Origin: Pseudoxanthomonas sp.
Lineage (GTDB): Bacteria > Pseudomonadota > Gammaproteobacteria > Xanthomonadales > Xanthomonadaceae
Direction of reading: 5' to 3'
Assembly (NCBI RefSeq): GCF_027498035.1
Contig: NZ_CP114978.1
Span: forward strand, 3,968,001 to 4,032,000
DNA: 64,000 bases
The notes beneath the pieces were generated by a model. That model saw nothing but the letters and a program-made list of their open reading frames with translations. It searched no databases and had not been told where the DNA came from. Below are positions 8,853 through 17,620 of this stretch, piece by piece. Both the position numbers and the translations under genes were made by a program. The number at the start of each line of letters is the position of its first letter. Position 1 is the first letter of the stretch.

Positions 8853-8863
8853 GAGCATTTCCC

Positions 8864-8948
8864 GCGGGAGCAACGGCGTTCCTGCACACAACTCGATTCG
8901 ACGCACTGGGCCAACGGCGGTCCGAGGCGTCCAGGACAACGGCGTCCT
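8864..8948 (+). ncRNA. ANTAR-type leader RNA with three AACGGC hexaloop hairpins
   Basis: Three stem-loops share the identical six-base loop AACGGC, with A at loop position 1 and G at position 4, the known ANTAR recognition pattern. Hairpin 1 is 8864-8885 (8 pairs including two G-U), hairpin 2 is 8907-8924 (6 pairs) and hairpin 3 is 8933-8948 (5 pairs). The 3' arm of hairpin 3 (8944-8948) is also part of the 5' arm of the terminator, so the two structures exclude each other. NasT bound to hairpins 2 and 3 should give readthrough. Hairpin 1 is an extra unit beyond the usual two. Confidence 0.8.
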
Positions 8949-8980
8949 TCCGGTGAAAACCGGAAGGGCGCTTTTTTTTC
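8942..8980 (+). terminator. Regulated intrinsic terminator (attenuator) before the nitrate transporter
   Basis: A 13-bp stem (8942-8954 with 8959-8971, one G-U pair) closes a GAAA tetraloop and is followed by eight T residues (8972-8979). It lies in the leader, 27 bases before the transporter ATG, so it can only make sense as an attenuator. Its 5' arm overlaps ANTAR hairpin 3. Confidence 0.9.
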
Positions 8981-9006
8981 GCCAAAGCTCACCCGGAGAT
9001 GCATGC

Positions 9007-10218
9007 ATGAATCGCTCTTTCTGGCGATCTGGGCACACGCCCACGCTGTTCGCGTCGTTCCTGTATTTCGATCTGAGTTTCATGGTCTGGTACCTGCTGG
9101 GGCCGTTGCAGGTGCCGATTGCCGAGGCGCTGGGGCTGGATACCCAGCAACGTGCGTTCATGGTCGCCGTGCCGATCCTGTGTGGCGCGGTGTTGCGCCT
9201 GTTCCTGGGCATGCTGGCCGACCGCATCGGGGCCAAGCGCGTGGGCGTGCTGGCGCAGCTGGCGGTGATCGCCAGCCTGCTGGGCGCGTGGCAACTTGGC
9301 ATCCACAGCCTGGGCCAGGTGGTGCTGCTGGGTGGGTTGCTTGGGATCGCCGGGGCTTCGTTCGCGATTGCCCTGCCGCTGGCCTCGCGCTGGTATCCGC
9401 CCGAGCACCAGGGCACGGCGATGGGCATCGCCGGTGCCGGTAATTCCGGCACGGTGCTGGCAGCGCTGTTCGCGCCGATGCTGGCCGCGGCATTCGGCTA
9501 TCGCAGCGTGTTCGGGCTGGCCTGCATCCCGATGGTGCTGGCGCTGCTGGTCTTCATCTTCGCTGCGCGCGAGGCGCCGGTACCGGTGGCGCGCAAGCAA
9601 TGGGCCGACTACGGCCGGGTGCTGGTCGGCAACCGCGATTCGTGGCGCTTCATGCTGTTCTACGCGATCACCTTCGGCGGCTTCTCCGGTTTTGCCAGCG
9701 CGCTGCCGGGTTACTTCCATGACCGGTTCGACTTCGATGCGCGCAGTGCCGGATGGGCCACCGCCGCCTGCGTGCTGGCGGGTTCGATGATGCGTCCGCT
9801 TGGCGGGATGATCGCCGACCGCATCGGCGGCACGCGCTCGCTGCTGGGGGTCTATCTGCTGGTCGCGTTGCTGGTGCTGGTCGCCGGTGCCGGTGTGGGC
9901 GGGGCGCAGGTTTCGCTGCTGTTGTTCGTGCTGACCCTGTTGTGCCTGGGGGCTGGCAACGGTGCGGTGTTCCAACTGGTGCCGCAGCGCTTCGGCAGCG
10001 AGATCGGGGTGATGACCGGGTTGATCGGCATGGCCGGTGGCATCGGTGGCTTCCTGCTGGCAGCGGGGCTGGGCGTGCTCAAGCAGCAGACGGGCAGCTA
10101 CACGCCAGGGATGTGGCTGTTCGCGCTGTGCGCATTCGGCGGCTGGGGGTTGCTGGCCTGGGTCAAGCGCGAGTGGCGCAGCCAGTGGGTGGCGGGCGCT
10201 GGCGCGGCGCGGGTCTGA
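9007..10218 (+). CDS. Nitrate/nitrite MFS transporter (NarK/NasA type)
   Basis: A 403-residue major-facilitator protein with about 12 helices. It carries the nitrate-porter signatures GIAGASFAIALP with RWYPPEHQGTAMGIAGAGN, and a second-half counterpart (LCLGAGNGAVFQLVPQRF). It imports nitrate (possibly exporting nitrite) for the reductases encoded downstream. Translation should start at the ATG at 9007, with GGAG 8 bases upstream; longer in-frame extensions would run through the leader hairpins. As the first gene after the attenuator it heads the NasT-controlled operon. Confidence 0.92.
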   Translation: MNRSFWRSGHTPTLFASFLYFDLSFMVWYLLGPLQVPIAEALGLDTQQRAFMVAVPILCGAVLRLFLGMLADRIGAKRVGVLAQLAVIASLLGAWQLGIHSLGQVVLLGGLLGIAGASFAIALPLASRWYPPEHQGTAMGIAGAGNSGTVLAALFAPMLAAAFGYRSVFGLACIPMVLALLVFIFAAREAPVPVARKQWADYGRVLVGNRDSWRFMLFYAITFGGFSGFASALPGYFHDRFDFDARSAGWATAACVLAGSMMRPLGGMIADRIGGTRSLLGVYLLVALLVLVAGAGVGGAQVSLLLFVLTLLCLGAGNGAVFQLVPQRFGSEIGVMTGLIGMAGGIGGFLLAAGLGVLKQQTGSYTPGMWLFALCAFGGWGLLAWVKREWRSQWVAGAGAARV

Positions 10219-10349
10219 GAACAAGCGTGTTCCGTCGCGGACTGCATGCCGTTTTTCATCCACACCGTTTCTCCTTCCCGTTGCCTGCATGCAGCCGGCA
10301 ACAGCTGATGGCCTCCTCCCTTCCCAGCATCGCGCAAGGAATTTCCCCG

Positions 10350-12803
10350 ATGAACAAGCCCCGCCTGGTGGTGATCGGTAACGGCATGGCCGGCATCCGC
10401 ACCGTGGAGGAGCTGCTCAAGCTCGCACCCGGGATGTACGACATCACCGTGTTCGGCGCCGAGCCGCACCCCAACTACAACCGCATCCTGCTATCGCCGG
10501 TGTTGGCCGGCGAACAGGACTTCGACGACATCGTGCTCAACCCGTTGTCCTGGTACGCCGACAACGGCATCCAGCTGCATCTGGGCAAGGAGGTCACGCA
10601 GATCGACCGGGTGCGGCGCCGGGTGATCGCAAGTGATGGCACCACGGCCGACTACGACCGGCTACTGATTGCCACCGGCTCGCTGCCATTCGTGCTGCCG
10701 GTGCCCGGCAAGGACCTGAAGGGGGTGATCGGCTACCGCGACATCCACGACACCCAGGTCATGATCGACACCGCGCAGGTGAAGCAGCATGCGGTGGTGA
10801 TCGGGGGCGGCCTGCTCGGATTGGAAGCTGCCAACGGCCTGATGCTGCGCGGCATGGCGGTGACCGTGGTCCACCTGGCCGGCTGGCTGCTGGAGCGCCA
10901 ACTCGACCCGGTGGCTGCCGGGCTGCTGCAGAAGTCGCTGGTCGAGCGCGGGCTGCACTTCCGACTGGGCACTTCGACCAGCGCGATCCTCGGCAACGAC
11001 GCGGGCGAGGTGATCGGCGTGCGCTTCAGTGACGGCAGCGAGATCCCCGCCGACCTGGTGGTGATGGCTGCAGGCATCCGCCCGAACACGGGCCTGGCCG
11101 AGGAAGCCGGGATCCATTGTTCGCGCGGGATCGTGGTCAACGACAGCCTGCAGAGCTTCGATCCGCGGGTGTATGCGGTCGGCGAATGCGCCAACCATCG
11201 CGGCATTGCCTACGGATTGGTCGCGCCGTTGTTCGAACAGGCCAAGATCTGCGCCAACCACCTGGCCCAGTACGGCATCGGCATCTACAAGGGCTCGGTG
11301 TCCTCGACCAAGCTCAAGGTCACCGGCATCGACCTGTTCTCGGCCGGTGACTTCATGGGCGGCGACGGTGCCGAGGAGATCGTGCTGTCCGATCCCGCCG
11401 GTGGCGTCTACAAGAAACTGGTGATCCGCGACGACAAGCTGGTCGGCGCCTGCCTGTATGGCGATACCGGGGACGGCGGCTGGTACTTCAAGCTGCTCAA
11501 GGACGGCACCCCGGTGCACGATCAACGCGATGCGCTGATCTTCGGCGAGACCGCACTGGGTGATGCCGGCACCGCTGGCCAGGACCGTGCCAGCGCGATG
11601 GCCGACAGCGACGAGGTCTGCGGCTGCAACGGCGTGTGCAAGGGCGTGATCGTCAAGGCGGTGCGCGAGCAGGGCCTGTTCACCGTCGACGACGTCAAGA
11701 AGCAGACCAAGGCGGCCAGTTCCTGCGGTTCGTGCACCGGGCTGGTCGAACAGATCCTGATGAACTGCCTGGGGTCGAACTTCCAGGAAACGCCCAAGAC
11801 CAAGGCGGTCTGCGGCTGCACCGACCTGAGCCATGGCGAACTGCGCAAGGCGGTGCGCGAGCAGCGCCTGCTCAGCCACGTCCAGGCCTATGCGGTGTTG
11901 GAGTGGCGCACGCCCAACGGCTGTGCGACCTGCCGGCCGGCGCTGAACTACTACATGCTCTCGACCTGGCCGCACGAAGCCGTGGACGACCCGCAGTCGC
12001 GTTTCATCAACGAGCGCGCGCACGCCAACATCCAGAAGGACGGCACCTTCTCGGTGATACCGCAGATGAAGGGCGGGGTGACCAATCCGTCCGAGTTGCG
12101 CCGGATCGCCGATGTCGCCGACAAGTACGCCATCCCGATGGTCAAGGTCACCGGGGGCCAGCGCATCGACCTGCTCGGGGTGAAGAAGGAAGACCTGGTC
12201 GGGGTGTGGCGCGAGTTGGGCATGAAATCCGGCCACGCCTACGGAAAATCGATCCGCACGGTGAAGACCTGCGTGGGCAGCGAGTTCTGCCGCTTCGGCA
12301 CTCAGAACAGCACCCAGATGGGGATCGACCTGGAAACGATGCTGGCCAACATGTGGAGCCCGCACAAGGTGAAGCTGGCGGTGTCCGGCTGCCCGCGCAA
12401 CTGCGCCGAATCCGGGATCAAGGACGTGGGCATCATCGCGGTCGACTCGGGCTGGGAGATCCACGTCGGCGGCAATGGCGGCATCAAGACCGAGGTCGCG
12501 CGCTTCCTGGCCAAGGTCAGGACCGCCGAGGAGGTGAAGGAATACACCGGCGCGTTCCTGCAGCTGTATCGCGAGGAGGCCTACTACCTGGACCGCACCG
12601 TGCACTACATCGCACGGGTCGGACTGGACTACATCAAGCAGAAGGTGGTGGACGACGCGCAGGGCCGCCAGGCGCTGTACGAGCGCCTGCTGTATTCGCT
12701 GGAAGGACTGCTCGACCCCTGGAGCGTGCGCATCGCTGGCGAGCGCAACAAGGAGTTCCAGCCACTGCGGATCGCCGCGCCCGCGGCGGCGGTGGAGGAA
12801 TGA
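10350..12803 (+). CDS. nirB: Assimilatory nitrite reductase [NAD(P)H], large subunit
   Basis: An 817-residue protein reducing nitrite to ammonium in six electron steps. Modules in order: FAD-binding (VVIGNGMAG near residue 6), NAD(P)H-binding (VVIGGGLLGLEAA near 149), two BFD-like [2Fe-2S] modules (CGC at 424 and at 488, each closed by a C-x2-C such as SCGSC), and a ferredoxin-like/siroheme C-terminal half. The siroheme and [4Fe-4S] ligands are visible as Cys641 and Cys647 (CVGSEFC) and Cys681 and Cys685 (CPRNC). AAGGA at 10336-10340 fixes the start. It overlaps the nirD region at its stop and needs siroheme from the flanking cysG and cobA genes. Confidence 0.95.
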   Translation: MNKPRLVVIGNGMAGIRTVEELLKLAPGMYDITVFGAEPHPNYNRILLSPVLAGEQDFDDIVLNPLSWYADNGIQLHLGKEVTQIDRVRRRVIASDGTTADYDRLLIATGSLPFVLPVPGKDLKGVIGYRDIHDTQVMIDTAQVKQHAVVIGGGLLGLEAANGLMLRGMAVTVVHLAGWLLERQLDPVAAGLLQKSLVERGLHFRLGTSTSAILGNDAGEVIGVRFSDGSEIPADLVVMAAGIRPNTGLAEEAGIHCSRGIVVNDSLQSFDPRVYAVGECANHRGIAYGLVAPLFEQAKICANHLAQYGIGIYKGSVSSTKLKVTGIDLFSAGDFMGGDGAEEIVLSDPAGGVYKKLVIRDDKLVGACLYGDTGDGGWYFKLLKDGTPVHDQRDALIFGETALGDAGTAGQDRASAMADSDEVCGCNGVCKGVIVKAVREQGLFTVDDVKKQTKAASSCGSCTGLVEQILMNCLGSNFQETPKTKAVCGCTDLSHGELRKAVREQRLLSHVQAYAVLEWRTPNGCATCRPALNYYMLSTWPHEAVDDPQSRFINERAHANIQKDGTFSVIPQMKGGVTNPSELRRIADVADKYAIPMVKVTGGQRIDLLGVKKEDLVGVWRELGMKSGHAYGKSIRTVKTCVGSEFCRFGTQNSTQMGIDLETMLANMWSPHKVKLAVSGCPRNCAESGIKDVGIIAVDSGWEIHVGGNGGIKTEVARFLAKVRTAEEVKEYTGAFLQLYREEAYYLDRTVHYIARVGLDYIKQKVVDDAQGRQALYERLLYSLEGLLDPWSVRIAGERNKEFQPLRIAAPAAAVEE

Positions 12804-12805
12804 AC

Positions 12806-13165
12806 ATGGCCAACGCCACGCAGTGGGTGCGGGTCTGCGCACTGGACGAACTGCCGCCACTGGGCGCGCGCGTGCTGGAGGTCGAAGGCCTGGCGCCGAT
12901 CGCGCTGTTCCGCACCGCGGGCGATGCGGTGTTCGCGCTGCGCGACCGCTGCCCGCACAAGGGCGGCCCGCTGTCGCAGGGCATCGTCAGTGGCGAGACG
13001 GTGACCTGCCCGTTGCACAACTGGAATATCCGGCTCGGCGACGGCCAGGCCTGTGCACCGGACGTGGGCTGCGCACCACGCTATCCGGTGAAAGTCGAAG
13101 ACGCGGTGGTGTGGATCGTATTGACGGCCGTAGACCAGCCGCAGGCGCTGGCGGAGCCGGCATGA
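12806..13165 (+). CDS. nirD: Nitrite reductase small subunit, Rieske-type
   Basis: 119 residues. Two close ATGs exist: one at 12800 overlaps the nirB stop but lies directly against the GGAGGA at 12794-12799, so the ATG at 12806 with 6-base spacing is chosen. NirD supports NirB. Unlike E. coli NirD, this one keeps all four Rieske [2Fe-2S] ligands (CPH in DRCPHKGG and CPLH in TCPLHNWNIRL), so it may carry a cluster. The gene overlaps the reductase gene downstream by 4 bp (ATGA), indicating translational coupling. Confidence 0.93.
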   Translation: MANATQWVRVCALDELPPLGARVLEVEGLAPIALFRTAGDAVFALRDRCPHKGGPLSQGIVSGETVTCPLHNWNIRLGDGQACAPDVGCAPRYPVKVEDAVVWIVLTAVDQPQALAEPA

Positions 13166-15963
13166 GCGAAGGCGCCGCAGTGACGTGTGCGCCGGAGCTG
13201 GCTGCGGAAGCGGCGCAGGTCATCCGCCGTACCACCCGCTCGACCTGCTGTTATTGCGGCGTCGGTTGCGGCGTGCTGGTTCACAGTGAAAGCAGTGCCG
13301 ACGGCGAGCGGATCGTCGGCATCGAGGGCGATCCGCAGCATCCGGCCAACCAGGGCCGGCTGTGCAGCAAGGGCCGTAGCCTGCCGCAGACCATTGCCGG
13401 CCACGACGGCCGCTTGCTGGTGCCGGAACTGCGCACGCAGCGACAGGCGCCACGACAGCCGATGGCCTGGGACCAGGCGCTGGAAACAGTCGCCGAACGG
13501 CTGGCCGGCATCGTCCGCCGCCATGGCCCGGATGCGGTGGCGTTCTATCTTTCCGGCCAGCTTCTCACCGAAGACTATTACGTCTTCAACAAGCTCGCCA
13601 AGGGCCTGCTGGGCACCAACAACATCGACACCAATTCGCGGCTGTGCATGTCCAGCGCGGTGTCGGCCTACAAGCTGGCACTTGGCGCCGATGGCCCGCC
13701 GACGTGCTACGAAGACCTGGAACGGGCGCAGACCGTGCTGTTCGCCGGCAGCAACATGGCCTACGCGCATCCAGTGTTGTTCCGCCGCCTGGAACAGGCG
13801 CGCGCGTTGGACCCGCAGGTGCGCTGGATCGTGATCGATCCGCGCCGCACCGACACCGCCGCGATGGCCGACCTGCACCTGGCGATCCAGCCAGGGACCG
13901 ACGTCGCGCTGTTCAACGGCATGTTGCACCACCTGGTCTGGGAGGGTCTGGTGGATGCGGAGTTCGTCGCCGCGCATACGGAGGGGTTCGCCGAGCTCAA
14001 GCACCTGCTGCGGGATTACACCCCGCGCATGAGTGCGGAGATCTGCGGTGTCCCGCTGGAAGACCTGGTCCAGGCGGCGGAGTGGTTCGGGCGCAGTCCG
14101 GCGTCGCTTTCGCTGTACTGCATGGGGTTGAACCAGTCCGCGCACGGCACCGACAAGAACCTGGCCTTGATCAACCTGCACCTGGCCAGCGGCCAGATCG
14201 GCAAGCCCGGCGCGGGGCCGTTCTCCTTGACCGGCCAACCCAACGCGATGGGCGGGCGCGAAGTCGGCGGCATGGCGACGATGCTGGCCGCGCACCGCGA
14301 GATCGACAACGAGGCCGATCGCGCCGAATTGGAGCAGCTGTGGGGGCTGCCCGAGGGCAGGTTGTCGGCGCGCCCCGGCACGGCGGCGGTGAAGCTGTTC
14401 GAAGGGCTGCGCGAAGGCCGGATCAAGGCGGTGTGGATCGCCTGCACCAACCCCGTGCACTCGATGCCGGATATCGCCGGGGTGCGCGAGGCGCTGCAGC
14501 GCGCCGAATACGTGGTGGTGCAGGAAGCCTTCGCCGACACCGATACGGTGCCTTACGCCGACGCGCTGCTGCCGGCCTCCAGCTGGGGCGAGAAGGACGG
14601 CACCGTCACCAATTCCGAACGCTGCATCACCCGCGTGCGCGCGGCGGCACCGGCACCGGGACAGGCGCGCGCGGACTGGTGGATCGCGCGCGAGGTGGCG
14701 CGGCGGATGGAGGCGAAGCTGGAGCAGGCCGGCACGCCGACGTTGTTCGGTTTCGATGGCCCCGCGGAGATCTTCGACGAGCACCGCGCGCTGACCATCG
14801 GCCGCGACCTCGACATCGGCGGGCTCGACTACACAAAGCTGGAGCGTGACGGCCCGCAGCAATGGCCGTTCCCGGCCGGCGCTGCGCAGGGCCAGGCGCG
14901 GCGCTACACCGATGGCGTGTTCGCCACGGCCAGCGGGTGTGCGCGCTTCCACGCCACCGCCTATCGTCCGGTCGCCGAACCGACCTCGGCACGCTATCCG
15001 CTGCGCCTGCTGACCGGCCGGCTGCGCGACCAGTGGCACGGGATGTCGCGTAGCGGGCGGGTGCCGGCGCTGTTCGCGCACAGCCCCGAGCCGGGCCTGC
15101 GCATGCTGCCGGACGATGCCGTGCGGCGCGGCCTGCAGGCCGGGGATCTGGTGCGGGTGAGCAGCAAGCGCGGCGAACTGGTGCTGCCGCTGGAGCTGTC
15201 CGACGAGGTGCGCTCGGGCTGCGTGTTCGCGGCGATGCACTGGAGCGGCCAGCACCTGTCCAGCGGCGGCATCAACGAGGTCAGCACCTCGGCGGTGGAC
15301 GCGCGTTCGCAACAGCCCGAACTCAAGCACGCGGCGGTGCGGGTGGAGAAGGCCGAATTCGGCTGGCACCTGCTGGCGGCACGGCGCGGCGACGCGCTGG
15401 CGTTGCAACGCGCGCTGCAACCGCTGCTGCACGCCTGCGGCTACGCCGGCCTGGGCCTGCATGCGGAACCGGGCGCGTCCGAACAGGAAGGCCATTGGGT
15501 CGTGCTGCGCGCAGCCTGCGCGGTGGCGCCCGATGTCGCCTGGATGCAGGCGTTGATGACGGCATTGGACCTGCCCGCCGGACCGGACGCACTGGAATAC
15601 CGCGACGCGCGCCGCGGCTTGATCCGCCGCGTCGGCTGGCGGCTCGAAGCGGGCAACAGCCATATCGATGGCCTGCTGCTGAGCGAGACCCAGCGCAGCG
15701 CCGCCAGTCAGGGCCTGCTCGATGCCGCGCTCTCCGGCCAGCCGTGGCAGGGGCCGCGCCTGTCGGTGTTCGCACGGGCGATGCGCGTGCGCCGCGATCC
15801 GGTGGTGTGCAGTTGCCGGCAGATCAGCGAATCGGCGATCCAGGCCGAACTGCAGCGCGGCGCCGACGTCGCGGCGCTCAAGCAGGGTCTGGGTTGCGGC
15901 AGCGTCTGCGGCTCCTGCATTCCGCAACTGACCCGGATGTACCAGCAAGCCCAGTCGGCCTGA
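13162..15963 (+). CDS. nasA: Assimilatory nitrate reductase, catalytic subunit
   Basis: A 933-residue molybdopterin oxidoreductase reducing nitrate to nitrite in the cytoplasm. The N-terminal [4Fe-4S] ligands are Cys29, Cys32, Cys36 (CCYCGVGC) and Cys68 (GRLCSKG). The probable molybdenum-binding cysteine is Cys162 (NSRLCMSS). The molybdopterin-guanine-dinucleotide-binding C-terminal domain begins near residue 600. A final BFD-like [2Fe-2S] module (VCSCRQIS with CGSVCGSC) is typical of bacterial NasA/NasC. There is no Tat signal, consistent with an assimilatory enzyme. It starts within the nirD stop. Symbol use varies between species (nasA, nasC, narB). Confidence 0.93.
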   Translation: MSEGAAVTCAPELAAEAAQVIRRTTRSTCCYCGVGCGVLVHSESSADGERIVGIEGDPQHPANQGRLCSKGRSLPQTIAGHDGRLLVPELRTQRQAPRQPMAWDQALETVAERLAGIVRRHGPDAVAFYLSGQLLTEDYYVFNKLAKGLLGTNNIDTNSRLCMSSAVSAYKLALGADGPPTCYEDLERAQTVLFAGSNMAYAHPVLFRRLEQARALDPQVRWIVIDPRRTDTAAMADLHLAIQPGTDVALFNGMLHHLVWEGLVDAEFVAAHTEGFAELKHLLRDYTPRMSAEICGVPLEDLVQAAEWFGRSPASLSLYCMGLNQSAHGTDKNLALINLHLASGQIGKPGAGPFSLTGQPNAMGGREVGGMATMLAAHREIDNEADRAELEQLWGLPEGRLSARPGTAAVKLFEGLREGRIKAVWIACTNPVHSMPDIAGVREALQRAEYVVVQEAFADTDTVPYADALLPASSWGEKDGTVTNSERCITRVRAAAPAPGQARADWWIAREVARRMEAKLEQAGTPTLFGFDGPAEIFDEHRALTIGRDLDIGGLDYTKLERDGPQQWPFPAGAAQGQARRYTDGVFATASGCARFHATAYRPVAEPTSARYPLRLLTGRLRDQWHGMSRSGRVPALFAHSPEPGLRMLPDDAVRRGLQAGDLVRVSSKRGELVLPLELSDEVRSGCVFAAMHWSGQHLSSGGINEVSTSAVDARSQQPELKHAAVRVEKAEFGWHLLAARRGDALALQRALQPLLHACGYAGLGLHAEPGASEQEGHWVVLRAACAVAPDVAWMQALMTALDLPAGPDALEYRDARRGLIRRVGWRLEAGNSHIDGLLLSETQRSAASQGLLDAALSGQPWQGPRLSVFARAMRVRRDPVVCSCRQISESAIQAELQRGADVAALKQGLGCGSVCGSCIPQLTRMYQQAQSA

Positions 15964-16003
15964 TCCAGGCCCCGTCCCAGCCCAGATGCCAGGAGTTTCC
16001 GCC

Positions 16004-16771
16004 ATGTCCCCCGTCGATTCCCCGCTGCGCGAAGTCGTGCTGTTGTCCGCCGGTCCTGGCGATCTGGAGCTGCTCACGCTCAAGGCGGTCAAGGCGCTGG
16101 CCGTGGCCCAGGTGCTGCTGCTGGACGAGCTGGTCGATCCGGAGATCACCGCACTGGCACCGCAGGCGCGGGTGATCCGGGTCGGCAAGCGCGGCGGCTG
16201 CCGCTCCACGCCCCAGGATTTCATCTGTCGATTGATGCGCCGCTACGCGCTGCAGGGCCTGCGCGTGGTCCGGGTCAAGGGCGGCGAGGCGCTGATGTTC
16301 GGCCGGGCCGGGGAGGAAATCGCCTTCCTGCGCCGTGCGGGGATCGGTGTGCGGATCATCAACGGCGTCAGCGCGGCGTTTGCCGCGGCCGCCGCGCTCG
16401 GGGTCTCGCTGACCCATCGCGGCCACTGCCACGGCGTCACCTTCATCACCGCGCACACCCACGACGACGGAGAGCCGGACTGGGCGGCGCTGGCGGCGAC
16501 CGGGACCACGCTGGCGATCTACATGGGCGTGCGCCGGATCGCAGCGATCAGCGCAGGATTGTTGAAGTGCCTGCCTGTGCAGACGCCGGCCGCGCTGGTG
16601 TTCGACGCCAGCAGGCCCAGCGAACGGGTCACACTGACCACGCTGGGTGGATTGCTCGAGACGGCCACGTTGGCCGGGCAGGCGCCGGGCGTGATCCTGG
16701 TCGGCAGCGCGCTGGCCGAGGCCTGGCCGGCGATGGAGGTGTTGCAGCCGGGCCTGCAAGCGATGGGTTGA
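16004..16771 (+). CDS. cobA: Uroporphyrinogen-III C-methyltransferase (stand-alone)
   Basis: 255 residues. It methylates uroporphyrinogen III twice with SAM, giving precorrin-2 for siroheme. The SAM-binding loop LLSAGPGDLELLTLKAVKAL is intact, unlike that of the CysG-like protein at the other end of the cluster; KGGEALMFGRAGEE replaces the usual GDPFVFGRGGEE. AGGAG at 15991-15995 precedes the ATG by 8 bases. It ends the nitrate operon and presumably supplies the methyltransferase step missing from the truncated CysG tail. Confidence 0.92.
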   Translation: MSPVDSPLREVVLLSAGPGDLELLTLKAVKALAVAQVLLLDELVDPEITALAPQARVIRVGKRGGCRSTPQDFICRLMRRYALQGLRVVRVKGGEALMFGRAGEEIAFLRRAGIGVRIINGVSAAFAAAAALGVSLTHRGHCHGVTFITAHTHDDGEPDWAALAATGTTLAIYMGVRRIAAISAGLLKCLPVQTPAALVFDASRPSERVTLTTLGGLLETATLAGQAPGVILVGSALAEAWPAMEVLQPGLQAMG

Positions 16772-16959
16772 ACGGCGATGGCGCTACCCAGGGCGACGTT
16801 ACGGCGGACCCGCCTGCCGCTGATCGCAGCAGGCAGATCCTTCATGCGCAGCTTGAAGCCCGCGCGCAAGCAACGCCCGCGGTGCGTGCGGTATCCCGTC
16901 GATACGCCGTGGTTCGGCAGCTCGCGTTGCGCACCTTCGGCATCCATGTGCAGGAGACC

Positions 16960-17544
16960 TCAGGCCCCACGGACCGCGGCCCGGCCACGCAATGCACTGA
17001 CCGTCAGCCAGAGCGCCGAGATCAGGAAGTAAACGGCGCCGACCGCGGCATAGCCTGCGATGTTGGCGATGGAAGGCATCGCAGGCTGGAGCGACTGGAC
17101 GATGAAGAATCCGCCGGCCAGGGCCGACTGGCCGCCGCTCAGCATCATGGCCCACTGTGCGCCGTAGCTGCGACGCCTGATCGCGGTGCCAAGCTGCAGC
17201 AGCCCGGACACGATGGCCCAGGCGCCATAGACCGCGAGGACCGCATGCATGCCGGCCGGCAACGCGATCAGCACGGCGACCGTCGTGGCGATGCTCACCA
17301 GGATGTTGATGGCTTGGGTCTTGTTGCTGGACAGCCCCCCGCTGCGTCGTGCATCGAGATAATTGGCGATCGCATCCCATGCGGGGTAGATCACCAGCAG
17401 GGTGGTGGCGATGGTGGCATCGCGCGGTGCCAGGACGAAGGCCGCGGCCACCCAGACGAATGAAAAAGCGGCGCGCGCAGCGTAGTAGCGCTTGAGCCAG
17501 CGCTGCTGCGTGGCCGGTGCGGTGTTGTCGTGGTTGATGTCCAT
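16960..17544 (-). CDS. HdeD/DUF308-like membrane protein
   Basis: 194 residues, with about six hydrophobic segments (for example AAFSFVWVAAAFVLAP, LVSIATTVAVLIALP, HAVLAVYGAWAIVSGLLQLG), the pattern of DUF308/HdeD acid-stress membrane proteins. The ATG at 17544 has AGAGGA upstream. It follows the TetR gene by 76 bp on the same strand and probably forms an operon under its control. Its molecular role is unknown. The 188 bp between it and cobA contain no gene I can support. Confidence 0.7.
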   Translation of the reverse strand: MDINHDNTAPATQQRWLKRYYAARAAFSFVWVAAAFVLAPRDATIATTLLVIYPAWDAIANYLDARRSGGLSSNKTQAINILVSIATTVAVLIALPAGMHAVLAVYGAWAIVSGLLQLGTAIRRRSYGAQWAMMLSGGQSALAGGFFIVQSLQPAMPSIANIAGYAAVGAVYFLISALWLTVSALRGRAAVRGA

Positions 17545-17620
17545 GGTGGATCCTCTTTTTTTGGGCGCACGAAGCCGTTGGCTGACGCGTGGTCGCCAGG
17601 GAATGCGATGGGGTGCGGGG

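Noticed and set aside
16772..16959. Small open frames between cobA and the DUF308 gene
   Set aside because: They overlap the ends of real genes, lack ribosome-binding sites and resemble no family.
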